DNA of 64,000 bases from Desulfovibrio sp. TomC (GTDB taxonomy: Bacteria; Desulfobacterota; Desulfovibrionia; Desulfovibrionales; Desulfovibrionaceae). The stretch's first letter is position 1. Every line of letters begins with the position of its first letter. The stretch lies in contig NZ_JSEH01000007.1 in assembly GCF_000801335.2 (NCBI RefSeq), positions 1 through 64,000 of the forward strand, in the 5' to 3' direction. Below the pieces are notes generated by a model that saw only the letters and a list, made by a program, of their open reading frames with translations, had not been told where the DNA came from and did no database searches. The position numbers and the translations under genes are program-made. Positions 8,786 through 17,536 of the stretch are shown piece by piece.

Positions 8786-9638
8786 TCCCGGCCTTGGCCA
8801 CCACGACAATCTCGCCGGCTGCCTTGGCATTGGGAACGAACACCGTTTCCCCGGCCTCGGAGCGAATGGCCACGTAACAGCCGCCAATCCCCTCCACCCG
8901 GCCAGCAATACCGGCCAGCATCACCGCATCGCCGGGACGAAACGGCCGCAACACCCGCAACGTCAGCCCGGCAGCCAGATTCCCCAGCACGCCTTGCAAA
9001 ACAAGCACCAGGGCCGCGACGAGGCCAACACCTCCGACAATACCCCAGACCGGCCAGCCCGGGGCAACCGGCGGCATCGGTCCGGCCTCCCGATCCCGGC
9101 GCGGATCGGCCTCGTTGGCCGGCGATGCCTGGGCTGCGGGTTTGGCTGGTTCGGGCTGGGCCGCGTCCCGGGGAGCCGGTGTAACGGCGGTCTTGGCCGG
9201 CCCATCGACGAGATCATGGGATTTGAGGCCGCCGCCAAGCGGCGGCGTGGCTTGTGGGGCCTTTTCGGGACGCAATTCGAGACCGCCGGCGGCCGGTGTC
9301 GACGACACGACGGCCGGCACGGCAACCGTTGGCGCAGCCGGCGCTTCGGTCCCGGGCTTGGTCGCGACAGGGATAATGATTTCCTTGCCCAGAGGCATCC
9401 GGGCAGGGTTGAGGCCCGGATTGGCCCGCAAAATGGCCGCCGCGGGCACGCCGTGACGAAGGGCCAGAAGATTGACCGTATCGCCGGCTTTGATGACATA
9501 CTTGCCGGGACCGACAGCCAACACGATCACCGGGGCCGGCTCGCTCGGGCGCGAATGGCAGGGTCCGGCCTCGGCCGTCAGCAGACAGGCCGCAAGCACC
9601 AGGGTCAGGCCCAAAAACTTCGCAGCATCGCCGACCAT
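8751..9638 (-). CDS. LysM protein with a C-terminal MscS-like beta domain
   Basis: A protein of 295 residues with an unusual domain order. ATG 9638 has GGAGG 6 bp upstream. A signal peptide occupies about residues 1-24, a LysM peptidoglycan-binding domain about 42-92 (KYVIKAGDTVNLLALRHG), a long Pro/Ala linker follows, then one membrane helix (about 196-217). The chain ends in a segment resembling the MscS channel beta domain (RPFRPGDAVMLAGIAGRVE, then VFVPNA). Normally that domain follows pore helices, which are reduced here to a single helix. A cell-wall-anchored channel-like or scaffold protein is an inference. Gene and function are otherwise unrecognised. Confidence 0.68.
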   Translation of the reverse strand: MVGDAAKFLGLTLVLAACLLTAEAGPCHSRPSEPAPVIVLAVGPGKYVIKAGDTVNLLALRHGVPAAAILRANPGLNPARMPLGKEIIIPVATKPGTEAPAAPTVAVPAVVSSTPAAGGLELRPEKAPQATPPLGGGLKSHDLVDGPAKTAVTPAPRDAAQPEPAKPAAQASPANEADPRRDREAGPMPPVAPGWPVWGIVGGVGLVAALVLVLQGVLGNLAAGLTLRVLRPFRPGDAVMLAGIAGRVEGIGGCYVAIRSEAGETVFVPNAKAAGEIVVVAKAGTKNAGKRSHRD

Positions 9639-9750
9639 GCTCACCTCCGGGAACCGCCGTGCCTTGGGCGCTGGCGGTCGGGGAAAGCTAGCACAGACCG
9701 TCTTGAAACGCCAAGGCCGGCCACGTGTTACGTTTTGAAAGTCCTGCGCT

Positions 9751-10347
9751 TCAGGCTCTGGTGCGTCGGGCCGTCAACACCCCGGAACCAATGGGAACCA
9801 CCACGGCATCGAACCTGGGATCGGCCAGAATTCGCTCCGCCACGCCCGGAATCTCGGCGGCGTGGCTGATGACGTTATCGGCGGCCAACAGGCCCCCGGG
9901 AACAAGGCGGTCGGCCAAAAGTTCCACACATTGGGCCAGGACGTCGCGGTTGGCGTCAATAAAGGCAAAGGCCACGTTGTCCAGGCCGGCCACAATCTCC
10001 AGGGCGTCGCCGCAGACCAGTCGAACCACATCGGCCGTTCCTGTCGTCTCCAGCGTTTGCCGGGCCAGGGCCAGCTTGTCCGGGTCGCGGTCGATGGAGG
10101 TCAGCACGCCGCCCCGCTCCCGGCAGGCCAGCGACAGCCATAGGGCGGAATAGCCGGCGCTGGTCCCCACTTCGACCATCTGTCCGGCCGGGGCGCTGGC
10201 GGCCAGGATGGCCAGATACCGCCCGGTATCCGGCGGAATCTGGCGCAGCCGCCGGCCATGGGGCGTGCCGTCGGCGCGGTCAGCCGCGTCAATGGCTTCC
10301 AGTTCGGCCATGCGGGCCAGCATGGTCGGCGTCAGATCATGAAACAT
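9751..10347 (-). CDS. SAM-dependent O-methyltransferase (class I, COMT-like)
   Basis: A methyltransferase of 198 residues in the O-methyltransferase family 3 (YrrM / caffeoyl-CoA type). The SAM-binding loop is MVEVGTSAGYSALWLSLA, followed by LTSIDRDPDKLALA, the metal-site FIDANRD and the LLAADNV segment. The ATG at 10347 has GGGAGGG upstream. Enzymes of this group are cytoplasmic and Mg-dependent and act on catechol-like or tRNA substrates; the substrate here is unknown. The neighbours give no clue. Confidence 0.85.
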   Translation of the reverse strand: MFHDLTPTMLARMAELEAIDAADRADGTPHGRRLRQIPPDTGRYLAILAASAPAGQMVEVGTSAGYSALWLSLACRERGGVLTSIDRDPDKLALARQTLETTGTADVVRLVCGDALEIVAGLDNVAFAFIDANRDVLAQCVELLADRLVPGGLLAADNVISHAAEIPGVAERILADPRFDAVVVPIGSGVLTARRTRA

Positions 10348-10380
10348 ATACCCTCCCGGGGACCGCAACGGTCGCGCGCG

Positions 10381-10827
10381 TTATTGAAAAACAAACTCGG
10401 AAAAATAGAGGTTTTTCACCTTGCCCGCGCCAGCGTATTTGGAAAACAGGTCAATAAGTTCCTTGCGCAAAATCATCTTGCCGGAATTGCCCAGCAGGTC
10501 ATCCGCCACCTTGCTCGACAGCAGGAGAATGAGGTCTTCCTTGGCATCGGCCTTGACCAGCCGTTCGGCCGCCTCGTTGTCCCCGCACTCGACGATCATG
10601 CTCAGACGGAAAAACCGATAGCCCTTGTTGCTGAGGATGTTGACCACCAGCGGGCCGATGGTGATAACGCCGTTTTCGGCTTTGCCCGCTTCTTTCTTTT
10701 CACCTTTCTCCTTTTTCTTGGACTCCCCGCCGCCGTGCCCGCCTTCATCAGAGGAAGCCTGTACGGAAATGGGGCAGGCCAAGGAAACGATCAGGAGAAA
10801 CACCATCAGTTGCATCAAACGCCGCAT
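10381..10827 (-). CDS. fliL: Flagellar basal-body-associated FliL-family protein
   Basis: A single-span membrane protein of 148 residues. The ATG at 10827 has AAGGAG 8 bp upstream. A hydrophobic segment (about residues 5-22) is followed by a charged Lys/Glu-rich linker and a periplasmic domain with GPLVVNILSNKGYRFFRLSMIVECGD, typical of FliL, ending LYFSEFVFQ. FliL associates with the stator and supports torque. It stands alone here without other flagellar genes, so it may be a second copy or a displaced gene. The first segment could be read as a signal peptide (ends VQA), which would make it periplasmic. Confidence 0.78.
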   Translation of the reverse strand: MRRLMQLMVFLLIVSLACPISVQASSDEGGHGGGESKKKEKGEKKEAGKAENGVITIGPLVVNILSNKGYRFFRLSMIVECGDNEAAERLVKADAKEDLILLLSSKVADDLLGNSGKMILRKELIDLFSKYAGAGKVKNLYFSEFVFQ

Positions 10828-10926
10828 CAACGATCTCCTTGCCCGCCGGGCCAGGCACAGCGAGTGTTTTCCCCGTAGGCCAGACACGGCAGCATCGGTT
10901 GCAGCCGTGTCGCGTCCACGAATTGT

Positions 10927-10960
10927 GTTTCCGTAACCGCTCAGCCTGAGCGTCGGAAAC
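10927..10960 (-). terminator. Hairpin after glcB, possible terminator
   Basis: Nested inverted repeat: outer arms GTTTCCG/CGGAAAC, inner arms CGCTCAG/CTGAGCG around a single base. It lies 24 bp after the glcB stop but has no T-run, so intrinsic termination is uncertain. Confidence 0.4.
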
Positions 10961-10984
10961 AGTGATCAGGCCGGGAATGCCCCA

Positions 10985-13156
10985 CTAGGCCCGGGCCTTG
11001 GCCTGACGACGCCTCGCGGTCAAAATGGGTTCGGTATAGCCGTTTGGCTGCGCCCTGCCGGCTACAATCAGCTCCTTGGCGGCTGTAAAGGCCAGGGAAG
11101 AAGCGAAATCCGGGGCCATGGGACGGTACGCCGGGTCCAGGGCGTTTTGGCGATCAACCACCGCCGCCATGCGTTCCAGGACGGAGAGCACCTCAGCTTC
11201 GGTGCAGATCCCGTGACGCAGCCAGTTGGCGATGTGCTGGCTTGAGATGCGAAGCGTGGCCCGGTCTTCCATCAGCCCGACATCAGCCAGATCCGGCACC
11301 TTGGAACAACCGATGCCCTGGTCCACCCAGCGCGACACGTAGCCGAGAATGCTCTGGCAGTTGGTCTCCAATTCCCGGGTCACCGCCTCCCGGGTCGGGG
11401 GGGAGTCGCCAAGCAACGGCAAGGTGAGCAGCACCTCGCGCGCAGCCCGCATGCGGCCGGCCAGTTCACGCTGGCGGGCAAAGACGTCCACGGCATGGTA
11501 GTGCATGGCGTGGAGCGTGGCCGCCGTCGGCGAGGGCACCCAGGCGCAGTTGGCCCCGGCCCGGGGATGATCGATCTTGGCCGCCACCATCTCGGCCATC
11601 TGGTCCGGCTTGGCCCACATGCCCTTGCCGATTTGGGCTTTGCCGGAAAAGCCGCAAGCCAGCCCCACATCCACGTTGCCGTCCTCATAGGCGGCCATCC
11701 AGGGCTGGGAACGCATGTCGTTTTTGCCGACCACCGGCCCGGCTTCCATGACGGTGTGAATCTCGTCGCCCGTGCGGTCGAGAAAACCGGTATTGATAAA
11801 GATGATGCGGTCCCTGGCCGCGCGCACGCATTCCTTGAGATTGAGCGACGTGCGCCGCTCTTCGTCCATGACGCCGATTTTAAGGGTCAGCGGCGGAAGG
11901 CCAAGGACCTGTTCCACCCGGGCAAAAAGCGCGCAGGCAAAGGCCACTTCCTCCGGCCCGTGCATCTTGGGCTTGACGATGTAGACGCTGCCGGCCCGGG
12001 AATTTCGTTTTGCGCCAAGTCCTCGCTGGTCATGCAGGCCGACCAGACCGGTGACCATGGCGTCGAGCATCCCTTCGGGGATCGCCTCCCCCTCGGCGTC
12101 CAGAACCGCGTCGGTGGTCATCAGGTGCCCGACGTTTCGCACGAGCATAAGACTGCGTCCGGGCAGAGAGTGCGCCGCGCCGTCCGGGGCGGTATAGGTC
12201 CGGTCCTCGGCCAACCCGCGCGATACGGACCGTCCGCCCTTGTCAAAGGAAGTCGTCAGTTCGCCCCGAAACAGCCCGAGCAGGTTGTGGTAGGCCAGGG
12301 CCTTGTCCGGGCCGTCCACCACGGCCACGGAATCCTCGCAATCGAGAATAGTGGTGAGCGCCGCTTCCAGGACCACGTCTTTGAGTCCTGACGGGCTGGC
12401 CGCACCGACCGGATGGGCGCGGTCGAACAGGAGTTCAATATGCAGGCCGTTTTTGACCAGACAGACCGAGGTCGGGGCCTGGGTTGGGCCGGTGTAGCCG
12501 ACAAGCTGGTCGAGCCGGGCCAGACCGGTCATCTGGCCGGCGGCAAAGGTCACGGTCAGCACACCGTCGAGAATGGCATAGCCGGTCACGTCGGCGTGGC
12601 GGCCAAAGGCCAGCGGCGTGGCCATGTCCAGGAAGGCGGCGGCGTAGGCCACGACCGCCGCGCCGCGCACCGGGTTGTATCCAGGCCCCTTGGTAGCGCC
12701 ATCGGTTTGGGGGATCACGTCGGTGCCGTACAGGGCGTCGTAAAGGCTGCCCCAACGGGAGTTGGCGGCGTTTATGGCGTAGCGGGCGTTGGTGATGGGG
12801 ACCACGAGCTGGGGACCGGCAACGGCGGCAATCTCCGGGTCCACGCCGGCCGTTTCAATGGCGAAATCCGGGCCTTCGGGGAGCAGGTAGCCGATGCCGG
12901 CCAAAAAGCACTCGTAGGCTTCGGAATCATGGGGCTGGCCGCGCCGTTCGTTGTGCCAGACGTCAATGGCGGCCTGCATGACATCGCGCTTGGCGAGGAG
13001 TTCACGATTTTTCGGGCCAAGATCCGCGACGAGGGCGGCCAGACCGGTGAAAAAGACTTCGGCGTCAAGGCCGGTTGCGGGCAGGATTTCGCCCACAATG
13101 ACGTCATGGAGCGTTTTTTCGACGGACAGGCCGGCAATGGCGATACGCTGCGACAT
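10985..13156 (-). CDS. glcB: Malate synthase G
   Basis: Joins glyoxylate and acetyl-CoA to give malate. It is 723 residues, the size of the monomeric G isoform rather than the shorter A isoform. The segment [22 protein letters not shown] is characteristic of malate synthase G, and AAGGAG lies just before ATG 13156. No isocitrate lyase or glycolate oxidase gene is in the window, so whether it serves a glyoxylate shunt or glycolate salvage cannot be told. It is a cytoplasmic Mg-dependent enzyme. Confidence 0.96.
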   Translation of the reverse strand: MSQRIAIAGLSVEKTLHDVIVGEILPATGLDAEVFFTGLAALVADLGPKNRELLAKRDVMQAAIDVWHNERRGQPHDSEAYECFLAGIGYLLPEGPDFAIETAGVDPEIAAVAGPQLVVPITNARYAINAANSRWGSLYDALYGTDVIPQTDGATKGPGYNPVRGAAVVAYAAAFLDMATPLAFGRHADVTGYAILDGVLTVTFAAGQMTGLARLDQLVGYTGPTQAPTSVCLVKNGLHIELLFDRAHPVGAASPSGLKDVVLEAALTTILDCEDSVAVVDGPDKALAYHNLLGLFRGELTTSFDKGGRSVSRGLAEDRTYTAPDGAAHSLPGRSLMLVRNVGHLMTTDAVLDAEGEAIPEGMLDAMVTGLVGLHDQRGLGAKRNSRAGSVYIVKPKMHGPEEVAFACALFARVEQVLGLPPLTLKIGVMDEERRTSLNLKECVRAARDRIIFINTGFLDRTGDEIHTVMEAGPVVGKNDMRSQPWMAAYEDGNVDVGLACGFSGKAQIGKGMWAKPDQMAEMVAAKIDHPRAGANCAWVPSPTAATLHAMHYHAVDVFARQRELAGRMRAAREVLLTLPLLGDSPPTREAVTRELETNCQSILGYVSRWVDQGIGCSKVPDLADVGLMEDRATLRISSQHIANWLRHGICTEAEVLSVLERMAAVVDRQNALDPAYRPMAPDFASSLAFTAAKELIVAGRAQPNGYTEPILTARRRQAKARA

Positions 13157-13279
13157 GGGGCACTCCTTGCAACTTCCGGTGCTTCCCGCCAGGCGGGCAG
13201 ATTTCCGGCAGTGTACGAGATTTGCCAGGGAGTGCAACGGTGGACCGGCTCGGACCGGCCCACCGGCTGCCATGCTGCA

Positions 13280-13900
13280 CTATTTGCTCACGATCTCTTC
13301 CAGGCTCTTGCGCTTTCTGGGATAGACCACCGGTTCGTCCGGCCGGCCGACAGCCAGCAGGTTGACGATGCGCCAGCCGTCCGGGAGGCCAAGGCGCGCC
13401 TTGATGTTAGCCTCGACAAACATGCCGATCCAGCAGGAGCCAAGGCCCATCTCCACGGCCCGCAGCATCATAAACGACACGGCCAGCCCCACGTTCATGG
13501 CGCAGGCCCCGAACTTGGCCGCCTCGGTGGCGGCGGCTTCCCGGGCCACGTAGGCGTCGATGCCGTCCATGGGCTCGCCGTCGATAATCTTGTTGTCGCG
13601 GTAGAAAAAGGCGGCCGACTGGGAATCCTTGACGTAGTGCTCAAGATCGGCGCAGCAGACAATAATGGCCGGGGCGGCGGACAACCAGCCCTGCTTGCGG
13701 GTGGCTTCCGAGGTGCCAAACCAGGCTAGATCGGCCGGATCAGTCACAACTTTGAAGCGCCAGGGCTGGGAATTGAGACTGGAGGGGGCGTTGCGGCCGG
13801 CTTCCAGCAGTTCGAAAATCTCCGCTTCGGTCAGCGGTTCCTTGGTAAAGGCGCGCACGCTGTGGCGCGCGGCAATGGCATCCTTGACGGTCATGGACAT
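13280..13900 (-). CDS. Nitroreductase-family flavoprotein
   Basis: An FMN-dependent oxidoreductase of 206 residues, of the type that reduces nitro compounds, quinones or flavins. The N-terminal AIAARHSVRAF and the APSSLNSQPWRFKVV stretch bind FMN phosphate in the family, and GLGSCWIGMF is another family motif. ATG 13900 has AAAGGAG 8 bp upstream; a second ATG two codons on is equally possible. The physiological substrate is unknown. Confidence 0.85.
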   Translation of the reverse strand: MSMTVKDAIAARHSVRAFTKEPLTEAEIFELLEAGRNAPSSLNSQPWRFKVVTDPADLAWFGTSEATRKQGWLSAAPAIIVCCADLEHYVKDSQSAAFFYRDNKIIDGEPMDGIDAYVAREAAATEAAKFGACAMNVGLAVSFMMLRAVEMGLGSCWIGMFVEANIKARLGLPDGWRIVNLLAVGRPDEPVVYPRKRKSLEEIVSK

Positions 13901-14053
13901 GATGGCGACTCCTTTGGTTCTATCGAAGGCGCGGTTGACGCGGATTCCGGACCGGTCGGTCCAACCGGGGAGAACTGAAGCCTGTGTCGCAAGGATCGCA
14001 ATTTCCCGCAAGGCCGCAAGCGATTGCTTTCCCAAAAGTCCTTCACTATCGGC

Positions 14054-14812
14054 TTACCCACCAGCCAGCGCAAACACCGCCAAATATTCCTGATTGCCTT
14101 TCGGCCCCTTGACCTTGGACGGGACCACGCCGCGAAGGACGAGGCCCAGTTGGTCACGGGCAAAGGCCGTCACCATGTCCACGGCTTCCCGCTGGTGGGC
14201 TACGTCGCGCACCACGCCGCCCTTGGCGATCTTGTCCGGCGAGACCTCGAACTGCGGCTTGACCAGGGCCACGACCAGGCCGCCCGGGCGTAATAAGGGC
14301 AAACACGACGGCAACACCTTGGTCAGCGAGATAAAGGAAACATCAGCCACGATGAGGTCCACCGGCTCCGGCAGCAGGTCAGGCGGCGCATGGCGCAGGT
14401 TGACGTTTTCCATGGACACGACCCGGGGATCGGCCCGCAGCTTTTCATGCAGCTGGGCCGTGCCCACATCCACGGCATAGACGCGCACCGCACCGTGCTG
14501 GAGCAGGCAGTCCGTGAACCCGCCTGTGGAGGCCCCGGCATCCAGGGCCGTCATCCCGGCGACATCCAGACCAAAGGCCTCAAGGGCCGTCTCAAGCTTG
14601 CCGCCGCCCCGGCTGACGTAGCGGTCCCCCTGCTCCAGCCGAAAGACCGTGCCGGCCGCAAACATCCGCCCCGGCTTGTCCACCACCGTCTCCCGGCCTT
14701 TTTCAAGGACGCGCACCAGACCGGCCATGATAAGGCGCATGGCCCGCTTCTGGTCCTCGGCCAGTCCGAGTTCGTACACGAGTTGATCGGCCCGGGCCTT
14801 CAGTTTGGCCAT
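14054..14812 (-). CDS. tlyA: TlyA-family rRNA 2'-O-methyltransferase
   Basis: 252 residues. An N-terminal S4-type RNA-binding domain (about residues 1-60, with KARADQLVYELGL and TVFRLEQGDRYVSRGGGKLETAL) is followed by an FtsJ-like Rossmann domain (ALDAGASTGGFTDCLLQHGA, VDLIVADVSFISL, VVALVKPQFEV). TlyA enzymes methylate 16S C1409 and/or 23S C1920 and set sensitivity to capreomycin; many are mislabelled haemolysin. Which rRNA site is used here cannot be told. Confidence 0.92.
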   Translation of the reverse strand: MAKLKARADQLVYELGLAEDQKRAMRLIMAGLVRVLEKGRETVVDKPGRMFAAGTVFRLEQGDRYVSRGGGKLETALEAFGLDVAGMTALDAGASTGGFTDCLLQHGAVRVYAVDVGTAQLHEKLRADPRVVSMENVNLRHAPPDLLPEPVDLIVADVSFISLTKVLPSCLPLLRPGGLVVALVKPQFEVSPDKIAKGGVVRDVAHQREAVDMVTAFARDQLGLVLRGVVPSKVKGPKGNQEYLAVFALAGG

Positions 14813-14887
14813 GGCCTCTCCCCTGCCTTCGCGGTTGCCAGCATCAGAGGCAGCATTTTTCGTCCACCAGACAGACCAAAAGACGCA

Positions 14888-16225
14888 TTAGTCGTCCTCG
14901 TCGCGCCGCCCCAGGATGCGGCGCAAGGTATCCTTGGAAATCCCCAGTTCACGGCAGGCGGCATTGCGATTGCCGCCATGGCGTTCCACGGCCTCCCGGG
15001 CCGCATGCAATCGGATTTCGGTCATGGTCCGCGCGCCCCGGGCCGGGCAAGCCCCGGATTCGCCGCGCAGATGCTCGGGCAGATGACACAACTCGATGGC
15101 TTTGCCCTGACAGAGTATGGCTGCGTATTCAATGATATTTTCAAGTTCGCGGATGTTGCCGGGATAGTCGTGGGCCATGAGCCGGGCCATGGCTTCGGGA
15201 GCAACGGTCTCGATGTTTTTACTGACCGCCATGCGACAGCGCCCCAGCAGGCGTTCGATCAAAAGCGGCACATCGTCAAGCCGCTGGCGCAGGGCCGGGA
15301 TGCGGATGACCACCACATTCAGGCGATAATAGAGGTCCTGGCGAAACGTGCCCTCAGCCACCATGCGGCCAAGATCACGGTTGGTGGCGGCCACCACCCG
15401 CACGTCGGCCGGGATGGTCTCGACGCCGCCAAGCGGTTCAAAAGCGCGTTCCTGCAGGGCGCGCAGGATCTTGGCCTGCATGGCGTAGGGCAAATCGCCG
15501 ATTTCATCGAGAAACAGCGTGCCGGCCTCGGCCAGGGCGAACCGGCCGGGCTTATCCCGGCGGGCATCGGTAAACGCCCCGGATTTATAGCCAAAAAGCT
15601 CAGACTCCATGAGCTGCTCCGGCAAAGCGCCGCTGTTGACGGCCACAAAGGGTCCGGCGTTTCGCTGGGAGAGCTTGTGGATGGCCCGGGCAAAAAGCTC
15701 CTTGCCCGTGCCGGACTCGCCAAGGAGCAGGACGGTTGAGTCACTCTGGGCAATTTGCGGCAACATGCGCACAATTTCAGAGAGTTGCGGATCACGGGTG
15801 CCAAAATCGTCCAGCGGTTGGAGACCGGCCAGACGACTGACAAAGCCCCCGCCGGACAGGTCTCGAAAGACCTGCACCCCGCCGATGACCGTCCCGCCCA
15901 TGGCCCAGATGGGGGCGGCGCTGATGCTGACGGGCACATCGGGGCAGCTCGTGCGTTTGAGCGTCACAATGCGGTTGGCGATGGGCTTGGCTTCGTCCAT
16001 GCTCTGACGCAACACGCAGACATTGCGGCAATTTTTAACGCCAAACACCTCACGGCAGGTGCGGCCCACGGCCTCGGCCGGGGCGCAACGGGCGATCTCG
16101 GCAGCAGCCAGATTGCAGTAGCGCACGATAAAATCCCGGTCCACGGCAAACACGGCATCGGCCACGTTCTCCAGGGCAAAGGCACTGGCTTCATCGCCGG
16201 GAAAGGGGTCATGGGGTCGTTTCAT
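14888..16225 (-). CDS. PAS-domain sigma-54-dependent activator
   Basis: 445 residues: an N-terminal PAS domain (about 14-125), a sigma-54 AAA+ ATPase (about 145-375, Walker A GESGTGKE, Walker B GTLFLDEIGDLP) and a Fis-type helix-turn-helix at the end (NRNAACRELGISKDTLRRILG). There is no receiver domain, so it probably senses a ligand or redox state directly. The PAS domain is Cys-rich (RCAP, RTC, NCRNVC, TSC), which could bind a metal or respond to oxidation. The sigma-54 contact loop reads GAFTDA instead of GAFTGA. It is divergent from the gene at 16455, which has a sigma-54 promoter and is its most likely target. Confidence 0.88.
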   Translation of the reverse strand: MKRPHDPFPGDEASAFALENVADAVFAVDRDFIVRYCNLAAAEIARCAPAEAVGRTCREVFGVKNCRNVCVLRQSMDEAKPIANRIVTLKRTSCPDVPVSISAAPIWAMGGTVIGGVQVFRDLSGGGFVSRLAGLQPLDDFGTRDPQLSEIVRMLPQIAQSDSTVLLLGESGTGKELFARAIHKLSQRNAGPFVAVNSGALPEQLMESELFGYKSGAFTDARRDKPGRFALAEAGTLFLDEIGDLPYAMQAKILRALQERAFEPLGGVETIPADVRVVAATNRDLGRMVAEGTFRQDLYYRLNVVVIRIPALRQRLDDVPLLIERLLGRCRMAVSKNIETVAPEAMARLMAHDYPGNIRELENIIEYAAILCQGKAIELCHLPEHLRGESGACPARGARTMTEIRLHAAREAVERHGGNRNAACRELGISKDTLRRILGRRDEDD

Positions 16226-16374
16226 GGAATTGTGCTCCGAGCCAGGGTCGCGCGGGTGGAGTGTGCTTCGGATGCCCTGGCCGGGTCAACCGTATCGGAC
16301 GCAAAAATCGTCCCCAGAAACCCAGATACACGAGTCTGAAGAGATATCTTGCTTGAATAACTTACAAAAATATT

Positions 16375-16390
16375 CGGCACGAAAAGTGCT
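16375..16390 (+). promoter_or_regulatory. Sigma-54 (RpoN) promoter
   Basis: CGGCACGAAAAGTGCT: GG at 16376-16377 and GC at 16388-16389 with exactly 10 bases between, matching the -24/-12 rule and the GGCACG half of the consensus. It lies 65 bp upstream of the ATG at 16455 and next to a divergent sigma-54 activator gene. Confidence 0.75.
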
Positions 16391-16454
16391 TTTTTTCTCA
16401 ATCAAACGGGAGCCCAATGCAATCCCCAGAATCCAACTCCCAAGGAGATTTTAT

Positions 16455-17024
16455 ATGAACCTGACCCTGACCATCACCGGTTCTTGCTGTGATCTGGCCT
16501 TGCATCCAGTCAGTGCGGAAACTGCAGCTCGCGTCTGCACCCTTGGCGAGGACCTCTACAAGACCAATTCCATTGAATGGTGGCGGGCCAACAGCAACAA
16601 CACCTGCGGCATGCGCCTGACGGCCGATGCACGCATTGAAGCCACTCTGGGCGACGCGCCCGTGGCTCTCGACGTCAACCGCATCGCCACCTCGGCGGCC
16701 ATGCTCACCCAGCGTGCCTTTTTGGAAACCCCGGAGAAGGATCTGTGCCTGCTCGGCTACGACGACGAAGCCTGTTCCCGGACCTGGACCTGGCACAACG
16801 TCACCGCGTATGATGCCGCCCTGTTTGAATTTTTCGTCCAGCGCTGGGACGGCGTCCTTGGAGTGCGGGACTACCTGGTCATCGACGATATCTGTTACGA
16901 CGGCCGTCCGGCCGATGTCGCCGAGTGGGGCCAGAGTCAGGGCTTTACCTTCATGACGCCGCAGGTTGTCCGGGCTGATGTCGTCCGCGCCCAGTTGGCT
17001 CCGATTGTCAGCCGGGCCGCCTAA
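16455..17024 (+). CDS. Unknown protein under sigma-54 control
   Basis: 189 residues, not recognised. ATG 16455 has AAGGAG 8 bp upstream. There is no signal peptide or membrane helix. It has a Cys pair near the N-terminus (SCCDL), several aromatic clusters (EWWRANSNNTCGM, RTWTWHNV) and an acidic segment around DYLVIDDICYDGRP. It looks like a soluble globular cytoplasmic protein. It is a single-gene transcription unit: a sigma-54 promoter in front, a strong terminator 104 bp after the stop, and the presumed activator divergent upstream. The activator's signal is probably linked to this protein's job, but I cannot name it. Confidence 0.7.
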   Translation: MNLTLTITGSCCDLALHPVSAETAARVCTLGEDLYKTNSIEWWRANSNNTCGMRLTADARIEATLGDAPVALDVNRIATSAAMLTQRAFLETPEKDLCLLGYDDEACSRTWTWHNVTAYDAALFEFFVQRWDGVLGVRDYLVIDDICYDGRPADVAEWGQSQGFTFMTPQVVRADVVRAQLAPIVSRAA

Positions 17025-17039
17025 GACGCCGCTGCGTCA

Positions 17040-17536
17040 ACAACAGTGTTCTTGCCCGGGAGGGCGATGCCCTCCCCCTCCCGGCCCGCCGACCCGTTCC
17101 TGCCATGTTCCCGGTCCAAGCAATGCTGCCGCCGGTCTGGAGAAGGTCCCCCTCCAGACCGGCGGTCTTTTGTAGCGGAAGCTGGCCGACGACGGCCGGG
17201 GAGCAAGATGAAAGATGGGCCTCCGGCGGTCGGAATGAAAGACGGAAGAGGCCTCCGGCGGGCAAGGGAAGAAGCCCTCGGCGGCTGGGGGAGGAAGCCC
17301 CCGGCCGCCGGCAAAGGGGACAGTTTTTCCAAGGGGTACTTGGACTGGCCGATAAGCCGGACGGCGCTGGATCGGGACAAACAGGCCTTTGCCCCAGAGA
17401 GGAACCACCGTTGCTTCGCCGGCCGGGGGACAAGTCCCCCGGCCGGCGGCAAAGACGGAACTGTTTGCAACAGGTGGGTTATCCATGCGTGGGATCCACC
17501 CGACCGGGGGAGGCTGTGCGGCGCGCGGCCAAAAAA
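17040..17536. repeat. Hairpin-rich intergenic region
   Basis: About 500 bp without a credible gene; open frames through it are repeat-like Pro/Gly/Ala/Arg strings. Perfect or near-perfect inverted repeats lie at 17058-17076 (GGGAGGGC/GCCCTCCC), 17129-17165 (terminator), 17280-17309 (12-bp stem with one G-T pair) and 17418-17447 (14-bp stem, AA loop). The 11-mer GCCTCCGGCGG occurs at 17219 and 17251 and is the reverse complement of the end of the 53-bp repeat at 28021 and 44429. It looks like a cluster of REP-type elements. Confidence 0.6.
17129..17172 (+). terminator. Rho-independent terminator after the sigma-54 gene
   Basis: Perfect 14-bp stem (CCGCCGGTCTGGAG / CTCCAGACCGGCGG) with a 9-base loop, followed by TCTTTTG. 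It ends transcription from the unit starting at 16455. Confidence 0.8.
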
